Source: Sulfurovum sp. (lineage in GTDB: Bacteria > Campylobacterota > Campylobacteria > Campylobacterales > Sulfurovaceae). From it: 5,786 nt of DNA. The notes below the pieces were generated by a model. The model did not search any database and was not told the origin of the DNA. It saw only the letters and a list, made by a program, of their open reading frames with translations. Shown piece after piece: positions 1 to 5,729 of this stretch. The DNA lies in NCBI GenBank assembly GCA_026984165.1, contig JALSSQ010000007.1, forward strand, positions 1-5,786, written 5' to 3'. The position numbers and the translations under genes were made by a program. Numbering within the stretch: the stretch's first letter is position 1; each line of letters opens with the position of its first letter.

Positions 1-468
1 ATAGTCCAAGAGGTAGCAAAAGAGTATCCAGAAGTAGAGCTTTCTCATATGTATGTGGATAATGCTGCGATGCAACTTATCCGTGACCCTAAACAGTTTG
101 ATGTGATTTTGACAGGAAATATCTTTGGTGATATCTTGTCTGATGCTGCTTCGATGCTCTCTGGTTCTATCGGCTTGCTTCCAAGTGCGAGTACAGGTAA
201 GGGTGTGGGGCTTTTTGAGCCTATTCACGGATCTGCGCCAGATATCGCAGGACAGGGTATTGCTAACCCACTAGCAACTATCTCATCTGCGTCCATGATG
301 TTGCGTTATGCCTTGGGCGAAGCTACGGCAGCAGACAAGATAGATGATGCCATCAAAAAAGCGCTTTTTGAGGGGTACCGTACAGGTGATATTGGTGATT
401 ATGATGCCAAAGAGATCGTGACATGTAGTGAAATGGGTGACATAGTAGCTGACTATGCTAGTCGCTAA
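1..468 (+). CDS. leuB: 3-isopropylmalate dehydrogenase, C-terminal part (5' end outside window)
   Basis: This enzyme catalyses the NAD-dependent oxidative decarboxylation of 3-isopropylmalate to 2-oxoisocaproate in cytosolic leucine synthesis. The frame is open from base 1 and ends at TAA 466-468, leaving 155 residues. That is a little under half of a family protein of roughly 355 residues, and the N-terminal part, including the catalytic lysine, lies before the window. Visible family landmarks are YVDNAAM (fragment residues 18-24, with a metal-binding Asp at 20), TGNIFGDILSD (38-48, with metal-ligand Asp 44 and 48), GLLPSAS, and EPIHGSAPDIAGQGIANP. The His and Asp in HGSAPD are the residues that mark NAD rather than NADP use in this superfamily, which separates it from isocitrate dehydrogenase. 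Nothing looks broken. An internal ATG at 49 lies inside the conserved fold and is not the start. The call is firm from motif recognition; the missing part cannot be judged. Confidence 0.96.
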   Translation: MVQEVAKEYPEVELSHMYVDNAAMQLIRDPKQFDVILTGNIFGDILSDAASMLSGSIGLLPSASTGKGVGLFEPIHGSAPDIAGQGIANPLATISSASMMLRYALGEATAADKIDDAIKKALFEGYRTGDIGDYDAKEIVTCSEMGDIVADYASR

Positions 469-482
469 AATGTAGGGTGCTT

Positions 483-513
483 CTCGTTCCTCCAGTCCTC
501 TGGTGGAACGCAT
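483..513 (+). repeat. REP-like hairpin, copy 1
   Basis: The sequence CTCGTTCC...GGAACGCAT folds into an 11-position stem (485-495 with 500-510) closed by the 4-nt loop TCCT. There is one T-T mismatch, at 491/504. It is flanked 5' by CTC and followed by GCAT. The same head, stem length, loop length and tail recur at 5730-5760 in the same orientation, and in reverse at 541-570. No T-run follows, so a classical intrinsic terminator is unlikely. The architecture fits REP-type repeats, which in other bacteria are spread by RAYT-type transposases; no such gene is in this window, so that link is inference. Confidence 0.75.
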
Positions 514-540
514 TAGGCTTGTTGTGTAGAGAATGTTATA

Positions 541-570
541 TTGGTTCCCACTCAGGAGAGTGGGAACGAG
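541..570 (-). repeat. REP-like hairpin, copy 2 (inverted relative to copy 1)
   Basis: The arms GTTCCCACTC (544-553) and GAGTGGGAAC (558-567) pair perfectly over 10 bp around the 4-nt loop AGGA. Read on the minus strand it begins CTCGTTCCC, matching the head of copy 1, so the two copies form an inverted pair with about 30 bp between stems, as in BIME-type pairs of REP sequences. The position that would be the eleventh, outermost pair (543/568) is G-G and cannot pair. The tail on the minus strand reads CCAAT instead of CGCAT. The hairpin ends about 20 bp before the purU start, so it lies in the purU leader if transcription comes from leuB. Confidence 0.75.
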
Positions 571-589
571 TAAAAAAAGGTTTTGAATT

Positions 590-1426
590 TTGGAAAAACG
601 TGCAAGAGTACTCATAGACTGTGAAGATGCAAAAGGGTTGGTGTATAAGATTTCTAAACTCTTTTATGACAGAGGCCTAAACATCGACAATAACCGTGAA
701 TTTGTAGATAAAGAGCATGGTCGTTTTTTTATGCGTACGATTGTCACAGGTCTGTTTGATACGCAAGAGCTAGAAGATGCACTACACACCGTGGTACCTA
801 CCGATGCACACATTAGAGTTATCGAGCCTAAAGACAAAAAAATCATCCTTATGGTGACCAAAGAATCTCATGCATTGGGTGATATATTGGTGCGCCATGC
901 AGATGGTGAACTGGGCGCACAGATAGAGTGTGTCATAGGCAACCACGATACACTCAAAGAGTTGGTAGAGCGTTTTGATATACCCTTTATTCATCTATCG
1001 GCTGAAGGGCTTAGCAGGGAAGAGCATGAAGCAAAAGTGATGTCTTGCATAGACAAGTATGCATTTGACTATATTGTACTTGCCAAATATATGCGTATCT
1101 TGACCCCTGCATTTGTGAAAGCCTATGCCTATAAAATTATCAATATTCACCACTCTTTCCTCCCTGCATTTATAGGAGCCAATCCCTACAAACAAGCTTA
1201 CGAACGTGGCGTAAAGATTATCGGAGCAACGGCACACTATGTGACAGATGATTTGGATGAAGGGCCTATCATCGCGCAAGATACCATTCCGGTAAATCAC
1301 CGTCTTACATGGAAAGACATGCAAAGAGCAGGGCGTGATGGAGAGAAAATAGTCTTATCGCGCGCCTTGGCATTGGTACTGAATGATAGGGTATTTGTGA
1401 ATGGGAATAAAACGGTTATATTTTAA
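590..1426 (+). CDS. purU: Formyltetrahydrofolate deformylase
   Basis: PurU hydrolyses 10-formyltetrahydrofolate to formate and tetrahydrofolate in the cytosol. This balances the one-carbon pool and can supply formate for purine synthesis. The 278 residues match the usual family length. An N-terminal ACT regulatory domain covers about residues 5-80, starting at RVLIDCEDAKGLVYKIS. A formyltransferase-fold domain follows from about 85 (MVTKESHALGDIL, VIGNHDTL). The catalytic triad known from the related PurN is present: Asn185 and His187 in NIHHSFLPAF, and Asp223 in TDDLDEGPII. The C-terminal RAGRDGEKIVLSRAL is typical of PurU and absent from PurN. The start is TTG at 590: an in-frame TGA at 584-586 blocks extension, a purine-rich AAAAAAAGG (572-580) sits 9 nt upstream, and any later start would cut into the ACT domain. 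It follows leuB by 121 bp containing two REP-like hairpins; whether it has its own promoter is not clear. Confidence 0.95.
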   Translation: MEKRARVLIDCEDAKGLVYKISKLFYDRGLNIDNNREFVDKEHGRFFMRTIVTGLFDTQELEDALHTVVPTDAHIRVIEPKDKKIILMVTKESHALGDILVRHADGELGAQIECVIGNHDTLKELVERFDIPFIHLSAEGLSREEHEAKVMSCIDKYAFDYIVLAKYMRILTPAFVKAYAYKIINIHHSFLPAFIGANPYKQAYERGVKIIGATAHYVTDDLDEGPIIAQDTIPVNHRLTWKDMQRAGRDGEKIVLSRALALVLNDRVFVNGNKTVIF

Positions 1427-1467
1427 ATGAAGAATGAAGAATGAAGAATGAAGAGTGAAGAACGAAA
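1426..1467 (+). repeat. Heptameric tandem repeat, unit AATGAAG
   Basis: Four perfect copies of AATGAAG run from 1426 to 1453. Two degenerate copies follow, AGTGAAG (1454-1460) and AACGAAA (1461-1467), and the tract fades into an A-rich stretch. It begins on the last base of the purU stop codon and ends 23 bp before the trmL start. The stepwise decay toward one end is what unequal repeat expansion commonly leaves. Similar 7-bp ATGAAGA arrays between genes are familiar to me from unrelated bacterial genomes (from memory, not searched). A change in copy number would alter purU-trmL spacing but neither protein. Confidence 0.85.
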
Positions 1468-1469
1468 AG

Positions 1470-1489
1470 AAAAAGCCTTAGGTTTTTTG
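1470..1489 (+). terminator. Weak hairpin with T-run; possible purU terminator overlapping the trmL ribosome-binding region
   Basis: AAAAAGCC, a TTA loop (1478-1480) and GGTTTTTT form an eight-pair stem (1470-1477 with 1481-1488). It contains one G-U wobble (1475/1483) and only two G-C pairs. The run of six T fits an intrinsic terminator, but the GC core is very weak, so any effect is probably partial. The only Shine-Dalgarno-like sequence for trmL, TTAGG at 1478-1482, lies in its loop and 3' arm, so the structure could also influence trmL translation. Confidence 0.35.
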
Positions 1490-1490
1490 T

Positions 1491-1988
1491 ATGTTTAATA
1501 TCGTATTGGTAGAACCTCAAATCCCTCAAAACACAGGCACTATAGGCAGACTTTGTGTGAATCTTGGTGCCACACTGCACCTTATAAAACCTCTTGGTTT
1601 TGATATAGACGACAAGGCTGTCAAGCGTGCAGGGCTTGACTACTGGAAGCATCTTGATTTAATCGTCTGGGAGAGTTTTGAAGATTATTTAAAAAAATAT
1701 CCTATAGAGAAAAATTCCTATATGTGTACTACCAAAACAGACAACCTTTATTTTAATGCGCCCTTTAAAAAAGGAGATCATATACTCTTTGGTGCAGAGA
1801 CTAGAGGCATCGATGAAAAGGTGCTTTTGGCACATCCTGAACAGTGTATCACTATCCCTATGGGTGGCAAAGGAAGAAGTTTGAACCTTGGTGTTTCAGT
1901 TGGGGTAGTGATGTATGATGCTCTACGTAAAAATTATGATGGGTTTGAAAAAATCACTATTGCAAATACATTAGAAGGTAAAGCGTGA
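1491..1988 (+). CDS. trmL: tRNA (cytidine/uridine-34 2'-O) methyltransferase, SPOUT family
   Basis: TrmL transfers a methyl group from S-adenosylmethionine to the 2'-hydroxyl of wobble nucleotide 34 in certain leucine tRNAs. The 165 residues cover the whole single-domain family, which acts as a dimer with a knotted SAM site. Conserved blocks are NIVLVEPQIPQNTGTIGRLC (residues 3-22, with Arg20 in motif 1), RAGLDYW (46-52), FGAETRG (100-106, motif 2), and IPMGGKGRSLNLGVSVGVV (122-140, the knot-forming motif 3). The E. coli enzyme, as I recall it, has MNLSNAVSV in motif 3 where this protein has LNLGVSVGV; I take this as lineage variation. The ATG at 1491 places the first strand at the normal distance from motif 1. 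Ribosome binding looks weak (TTAGG, 8 nt upstream) and lies in a possible hairpin. The stop codon overlaps the next gene by one base. Other SpoU/TrmH methyltransferases are less likely given the short length and close TrmL match. Confidence 0.93.
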   Translation: MFNIVLVEPQIPQNTGTIGRLCVNLGATLHLIKPLGFDIDDKAVKRAGLDYWKHLDLIVWESFEDYLKKYPIEKNSYMCTTKTDNLYFNAPFKKGDHILFGAETRGIDEKVLLAHPEQCITIPMGGKGRSLNLGVSVGVVMYDALRKNYDGFEKITIANTLEGKA

Positions 1989-2140
1989 TGTCATTTGGAG
2001 ATATTTTATATATTGTTGCGATAATAGTGTTTGTCTATTTGACTTTTGGTATCGTAAGAAATTATTATAAAAATAAGTTTGATGATGAAGGACAACGTAA
2101 AGATATGCAGAAAAATAACGGAGAAGATAAAGAGGCATAA
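1988..2140 (+). CDS. Small single-pass membrane protein, 50 residues, unknown function
   Basis: A 50-codon frame starts at ATG 1988-1990, whose A is the last base of the trmL TGA, and ends at TAA 2138-2140. AGAAGG (1973-1978), inside the end of trmL, sits 9 nt upstream, a good Shine-Dalgarno at ideal spacing. This and the overlap suggest translational coupling. Residues 6-22 (ILYIVAIIVFVYLTFGI) form one hydrophobic segment. It is followed by a basic stretch (RNYYKNK, 24-30) and a polar, charged tail rich in Asp, Glu, Lys, Gln and Asn. By the positive-inside rule the tail would be cytoplasmic. I do not recognise a family. The last codons lie in the 22-bp palindrome at 2131-2152. The coupling, RBS and sensible topology support a real gene, but no homology is available to prove it. 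Confidence 0.7.
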   Translation: MSFGDILYIVAIIVFVYLTFGIVRNYYKNKFDDEGQRKDMQKNNGEDKEA

Positions 2141-2152
2141 TATTATGCCTCT
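2131..2152. terminator. Perfect 22-bp palindrome between convergent genes, candidate bidirectional terminator
   Basis: AGAGGCATAAT (2131-2141) is followed directly by its exact reverse complement (2142-2152). As RNA it gives a 9-bp stem with the loop ATAT on either strand. It contains the last codons and stop of the small membrane gene and ends 11 bp before the stop codon of the convergent protease gene, a typical place for a shared terminator. Neither side carries a clear T-run, so termination would be atypical. A protein-binding site is the alternative. Confidence 0.5.
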
Positions 2153-2163
2153 GTGTGAAGATA

Positions 2164-2940
2164 TTAGCGTCGTCTTGCATATCTACTTTTTTTGTAAATG
2201 GCAAGTGCTTGAGGCATGAGCCGTCTTATATTTGCTATACGGCTTGCAGGAGCAGGGTGTGTGGAAAGGTACTCTGGTACTCTTTGCCCTTGTCTTCCAA
2301 ATTTTGCCCAAAAAGTAAGTGCGGCTCTTGGGTCGTACCCAGCTTTTGCCATGAGCATTAGTCCTATACTGTCTGCTTCTGTTTCATTTTGTCGTGAATA
2401 TGGTCTAATGTATCCTAATGTTGCACCTTGTCCATAGACTTGGTTGACTTGTTGCGCTGTTTGCGGATTGACTCCAGCTACTCCCATACCTACTTGAAGT
2501 AAAGCGCCTATGAGTCCAGCTTTTTGTCTGCGTGCTGCACCTTTTACACCATGAGAACGTAATGCATGGGCAACCTCATGTCCTACAACAGCTGCAAGTT
2601 CTGCTTCATTGGCAGCGTATCTGAATAATCCAGAATAGACAAATACTTTTCCACCAGGAAGTACAAAGGCATTGGCTTGTCTTGGGTTATCTACAAGATG
2701 ATGTCTCCATTGAAAGTCTGGACGTCCTGAGACTCTAGCTATACGAGAACCGACATTTTTGACTGCATTATAGAGTCTGCCACTTCTGATAAGTCGTACT
2801 TTACTCAAAACCTGTCTTTCTTGTTGTGCACCTAAAGCATTTTCCTGTTGTGGAGAGATATTGCCTCCTCCAAGACCACTACATGCAGACAATATTATAC
2901 TACTTGTAATGGCTAGTAGTGTTTTAATTAAGTTATTCAT
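2164..2940 (-). CDS. M48-family zinc metalloprotease lipoprotein, LoiP (YggG)-like
   Basis: This is a predicted lipid-anchored periplasmic metalloprotease of 258 residues. The signal peptide (1-19) ends in the lipobox LSAC with Cys20 as the acylation site; Ser follows, which would suit outer-membrane sorting by the enterobacterial rule. The catalytic motif HEVAH is at 121-125 (zinc ligands His121 and His125, base Glu122). The third ligand is Glu186 in ETEAD (186-190). STHP (226-229) places His228 where the related BepA has a His that can occupy the zinc site and hold the enzyme inactive. No TPR domain follows, so the layout resembles the single-domain LoiP of E. coli rather than BepA. The C-terminus is strongly basic (KKSRYARRR). 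The start is supported by the signal peptide and by AAGGA (plus-strand 2949-2953), 8 nt away. Family relatives degrade misassembled outer-membrane proteins; the substrate here is unknown. It is convergent with the trmL group and divergent from glyS. Confidence 0.9.
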   Translation of the reverse strand: MNNLIKTLLAITSSIILSACSGLGGGNISPQQENALGAQQERQVLSKVRLIRSGRLYNAVKNVGSRIARVSGRPDFQWRHHLVDNPRQANAFVLPGGKVFVYSGLFRYAANEAELAAVVGHEVAHALRSHGVKGAARRQKAGLIGALLQVGMGVAGVNPQTAQQVNQVYGQGATLGYIRPYSRQNETEADSIGLMLMAKAGYDPRAALTFWAKFGRQGQRVPEYLSTHPAPASRIANIRRLMPQALAIYKKSRYARRR

Positions 2941-2968
2941 TGTTATTTTCCTTTTATTAAATATAAAA

Positions 2969-2974
2969 ATTATA
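2969..2974 (-). promoter_or_regulatory. Candidate -10 element for the M48 protease gene
   Basis: Read on the minus strand this is a perfect TATAAT, followed by an AT-rich stretch. Transcription starting about 7 nt downstream would give a leader of roughly 20 nt that keeps the AAGGA ribosome-binding site. No recognisable -35 box lies at the usual distance, which is common for housekeeping promoters in Campylobacterota. The call rests on sequence match and position only. Confidence 0.5.
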
Positions 2975-3022
2975 ACTTAACTTAAATTAACATAGCCATA
3001 ACCACTCATTTACCAACTTTTA

Positions 3023-3030
3023 GATAAAAT
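3023..3030 (+). promoter_or_regulatory. Candidate -10 region for glyS (GATAAAAT)
   Basis: GATAAAAT differs from the TATAAT consensus by one base in its core (3025-3030), is preceded by a T-run (3018-3021), and lacks an obvious -35. A start about 7 nt downstream would leave a leader of some 27 nt including the AGGA at 3051-3054. A perfect TATAAT at 3040-3045 also exists but would start transcription on top of the ribosome-binding site, so I prefer the upstream element. Confidence 0.4.
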
Positions 3031-3063
3031 GATAGCAATTATAATTTACTAGGAAATCCTACA

Positions 3064-5112
3064 ATGACACAACCTTTACTCATCGAAATAGGCGTAGAAG
3101 AACTACCTGCCATACCGCTACTTAAAATCGTAAAAAACATAAAAAAATCATGGGAAAATATCTTAAAATCGTATCACCTTGCTAATGATTTTGAGTTTAT
3201 CTATACACCTAGAAGATTGGTACTTAAACATGTAGCTATGCCTACAAAACAGGCAGATGTTGAGGTAGAGTTTTTTGGCCCTCCTGTGGTCGCTGCGATA
3301 AAAGATGGAGAGCCTACAAAAGCAGCAGAGGGGTTTGCACGAAAATGTGGTGTGGCATTTGCTGAGCTGGGACGTGGTGAGAAAAATGGCAAAGAGGTAC
3401 TCTACTATAAAAAAGAGGAGAAAGGTTCTGATAGTGCCTGCTTGCTCCAAGAGATGCTAGAAAAATGGATAGCCTCTATGGCATTTGGAAAGATGATGCG
3501 TTGGGGAAGTAGAAGTGATGAGTTTATCCGTCCTATCAGATGGTTGCAGGTACGTTTGGGTGAAGCGTCTGTGCCTGTCACACTCTATGGTGTGGCATCA
3601 GATACCAAAACCTATGTGCACCGTATGGTAAGTTATGATGCGGTGGAAGTACCCACTGTTGATGTGTATGAAAATATCTTGGCTGAGGGTGCAGTGATGT
3701 TGCAGCCTTGTGAACGTGAAGCGAAAATATTGGCTGAGTTTGATGCCTTGGAAGCAGAACACAATATCATCATAGAGAGAGACCATGCTCTTTTAGCCGA
3801 GGTTGTAGCCATTACGGAAAACCCTAAAGCATTGGTGGGTAGGTTTGACGAACTCTTTTTGGAGCTTCCTCCTGAAGTGATTATTACCTCTATGAAAGAG
3901 CATCAGCGTTATTTTCCTGTCTTTGAAAATGGTAAGATAGCCAACAAATTTGTGGTGGTTTCCAATGCCTATACCGATGACTATTCTAAAGTGGTCGCAG
4001 GGAATGAACGTGTACTTAAACCTCGTTTGGCTGATGGACTTTTCTTTTACAAAAATGACCTTAAAAATGGTTTGAGCACTGACGGATTGGAAAAAGTACA
4101 GTTTATTGATGGCTTGGGTACGCTTACAGATAAGATAGAGAGAGAAAAAAACATTGCAATGCGTTTGCTAGGGCTTTACATGGAAAAAGTGGAAGCCCAA
4201 ACAGGCAAAAACAATGCAGAGCTAGAAAAACTGATGGACAGAGCAGTGACCCTTGCCAAAGCTGATCTTATGAGTGAGATGGTCTATGAATTTACAGAGC
4301 TTCAAGGGCTCATGGGCTACTACTATGCCAAAGCACTGGGAGAAGATGCTCTAGTTTATAACGCCATCAAAGAACAGTATATGCCAGTAGGTGAGGGTGC
4401 AGAGCTACCGACATCTATCTTCTCTTCCATAGTCGCGATGTCTGCAAAGCTAGATACACTTATGGGACTCTTTTCTGTAGGCAAGATACCTACAGGTTCC
4501 AAAGACCCCTTTGCCTTGCGTCGTGCGGTCAATGGTATCGTGCGCATTGTCACAGAGTATGATTTGTCGTTTCATATAGATGATATCATCACACTACTCA
4601 AAGGCAATTATGCTGACTTTGATACCACGCTTCTTACAGACTTCATCATAGAACGTATCAACAAATCACTCGATGCTAACCCATCAGTTATCGCAGCTGT
4701 ACTTGCCTCTGGGGAGAGAGATATCAATGAGATAGCCAAAAAGGTCTCTGCACTCAATGCCATAGTCTCATCAGATACCTTTAAAGAGCAATTCTCTACC
4801 TTTAAACGTGTAGCGAATATCTCAAAAGATATAGACTTGGATGCAAACCTAAGCATAGACACCTCACTCTTCAAAGAAGATGCAGAAGTGACACTCTACA
4901 ATGCCTATGAAAAAGTGATTAATAGTAACTATACTGATTATAAAACACAGTTAGAAGCACTCTTTGGCTTGAAGCGTGAACTTGATGGGTATTTTGATGA
5001 TGTGATGGTAAATGCTGAAGATGAAGCGTTGAAAGTCAATAGACTTCATACGATTGGGTCTGTGTATAAGACGTTTAAGGGGATTGCAGATATTCAGGAG
5101 ATTACGGTTTAA
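3064..5112 (+). CDS. glyS: Glycyl-tRNA synthetase, beta subunit
   Basis: GlyS is the large subunit of the bacterial alpha2-beta2 glycyl-tRNA synthetase; it recognises tRNA-Gly while GlyQ holds the amino-acid activation site. The 682 residues match the usual length of about 690. Landmarks in order are LLIEIGVEELPA (5-16), YTPRRLVL (47-54), FGPP (71-74), MRWGSRSDEFIRPIRWLQVR (145-164), ITENPKALVGRFDELFLELP (250-269), GNERVLKPRLADGLFFYKND (313-332), KADLMSEMVYEFTELQGLMG (399-418), PTGSKDPFALRRAVNGIVRI (476-495), and the C-terminal anticodon-binding part with FKRVANI (580-586) and FDDVMVNAEDEALKVNRL (644-661). The block before PTGSKDPF reads SAKLDTL (460-466) where I expect ADKLDTL; this HD-like domain is not known to be needed for aminoacylation. 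AGGA lies 9 nt before the ATG. No glyQ is in the window. The gene appears intact and is probably co-transcribed with the channel gene 11 bp downstream. Confidence 0.97.
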   Translation: MTQPLLIEIGVEELPAIPLLKIVKNIKKSWENILKSYHLANDFEFIYTPRRLVLKHVAMPTKQADVEVEFFGPPVVAAIKDGEPTKAAEGFARKCGVAFAELGRGEKNGKEVLYYKKEEKGSDSACLLQEMLEKWIASMAFGKMMRWGSRSDEFIRPIRWLQVRLGEASVPVTLYGVASDTKTYVHRMVSYDAVEVPTVDVYENILAEGAVMLQPCEREAKILAEFDALEAEHNIIIERDHALLAEVVAITENPKALVGRFDELFLELPPEVIITSMKEHQRYFPVFENGKIANKFVVVSNAYTDDYSKVVAGNERVLKPRLADGLFFYKNDLKNGLSTDGLEKVQFIDGLGTLTDKIEREKNIAMRLLGLYMEKVEAQTGKNNAELEKLMDRAVTLAKADLMSEMVYEFTELQGLMGYYYAKALGEDALVYNAIKEQYMPVGEGAELPTSIFSSIVAMSAKLDTLMGLFSVGKIPTGSKDPFALRRAVNGIVRIVTEYDLSFHIDDIITLLKGNYADFDTTLLTDFIIERINKSLDANPSVIAAVLASGERDINEIAKKVSALNAIVSSDTFKEQFSTFKRVANISKDIDLDANLSIDTSLFKEDAEVTLYNAYEKVINSNYTDYKTQLEALFGLKRELDGYFDDVMVNAEDEALKVNRLHTIGSVYKTFKGIADIQEITV

Positions 5113-5123
5113 AAGGTATTATT

Positions 5124-5729
5124 ATGAAAAGTGTTTTAGAATGGGTAGAAAAAAGGGTTAATAATAGAACATCTATTATCTCTGAAAAAGTGACAAAAGA
5201 TAATATTAGTAAGTCTAATAAGCATCTAGCTATAAGCATTATATTGTTGGTAATTTCATTAATATTATATGCAGTATTCTCATTGTTACTGTATAGTAAT
5301 GGTATTAGTCATAAAACATGTTGCATTAACATTATATTTTATGTGTTGACATTTAGTTCAGCTGGATTATTATTATATATTCCAAAATATATCATATTTA
5401 ATAATACATATCTTAGTAAGGTTAAAATTGATGTTTTAATCGCAGGTATATTTTTTACTGTAATTATTTTTGCTATAATATTTCATATTTCATACATGAT
5501 AGATTCAGAGAATTTTCATTTTGGTGCAGATCATGAAAAGGATTTTTTAACATTCTTATACTTTAGTTTTATAACAATTACAACAACTGGCTACGGAGAT
5601 ATAGTTCCTCTCTCAATAATAAGTAAAATATTAGTAATTTCAGAAGTTTTATTTGGAATAATATATTTTACATTTGGTTTGTTTGTTATTGCCAAGAATA
5701 ATGATGAGGAAATAAGAAAAGTACTTTAG
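5124..5729 (+). CDS. Potassium channel family protein (Ion_trans_2 type), four predicted transmembrane helices
   Basis: This is a predicted inner-membrane potassium channel of 201 residues. Hydrophobic helices lie at about 35-58, 67-92, 102-125 and 163-189. Between the last two is a pore loop with helix (about 139-151) and selectivity filter TTTGYGDIVP (153-162). The GYGD core is the potassium signature, and Thr replaces the more common Val before it, as in several bacterial channels. The N-terminal 34 residues are polar and cytoplasmic. There is no RCK or cyclic-nucleotide domain: the protein stops soon after the last helix (AKNNDEEIRKVL). The first two helices lack the arginine-rich pattern of a voltage sensor, so gating is unknown. 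The ATG at 5124 has AAAGG (5112-5116, overlapping the glyS stop) 7 nt upstream. Base composition is visibly more AT-rich than glyS, with many ATA and TTA codons. This may reflect transfer or just a hydrophobic protein. Confidence 0.9.
   Translation: MKSVLEWVEKRVNNRTSIISEKVTKDNISKSNKHLAISIILLVISLILYAVFSLLLYSNGISHKTCCINIIFYVLTFSSAGLLLYIPKYIIFNNTYLSKVKIDVLIAGIFFTVIIFAIIFHISYMIDSENFHFGADHEKDFLTFLYFSFITITTTGYGDIVPLSIISKILVISEVLFGIIYFTFGLFVIAKNNDEEIRKVL

Noticed and set aside
483..570. Hairpins in the leuB-purU gap read as a CRISPR fragment or intrinsic terminators
   Set aside because: There are only two units in opposite orientation with no equal spacers, so it is not CRISPR. There is no T-run after either stem on the coding strand, so it is not a classical terminator.
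283..615. A 110-codon minus-strand frame over the end of leuB and the repeat region
   Set aside because: It lies largely opposite leuB coding sequence and the REP-like pair, has no recognisable domain, and reads like an antisense shadow.
995..1324. A 109-codon minus-strand frame inside purU
   Set aside because: It is entirely opposite the catalytic domain of a well-supported gene, is rich in Cys, His and Ile as antisense frames often are, and has no ribosome-binding site of note.
2155..2437. Two short plus-strand frames opposite the M48 gene
   Set aside because: Both are antisense to conserved protease codons and show no domain or credible start.
2164..2940. Calling the protease BepA
   Set aside because: The protein ends shortly after the protease domain and has no TPR repeats, so LoiP-like is the better description.
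2974..2991. TTAA motifs at 5-bp steps (AACTTAACTTAAATTAAC) in the protease-glyS gap as an operator
   Set aside because: In such AT-rich DNA short TTAA repeats are expected by chance; there is no clean dyad or second copy near either promoter.
3040..3045. Perfect TATAAT just before glyS as its main -10
   Set aside because: Transcription would start around 3052, within the AGGA ribosome-binding site, leaving almost no leader. The upstream GATAAAAT is a better fit.
4608..4874. An 88-codon minus-strand frame inside glyS
   Set aside because: It is an antisense shadow, low in complexity (Ser, Ala, Leu), within an intact conserved gene.
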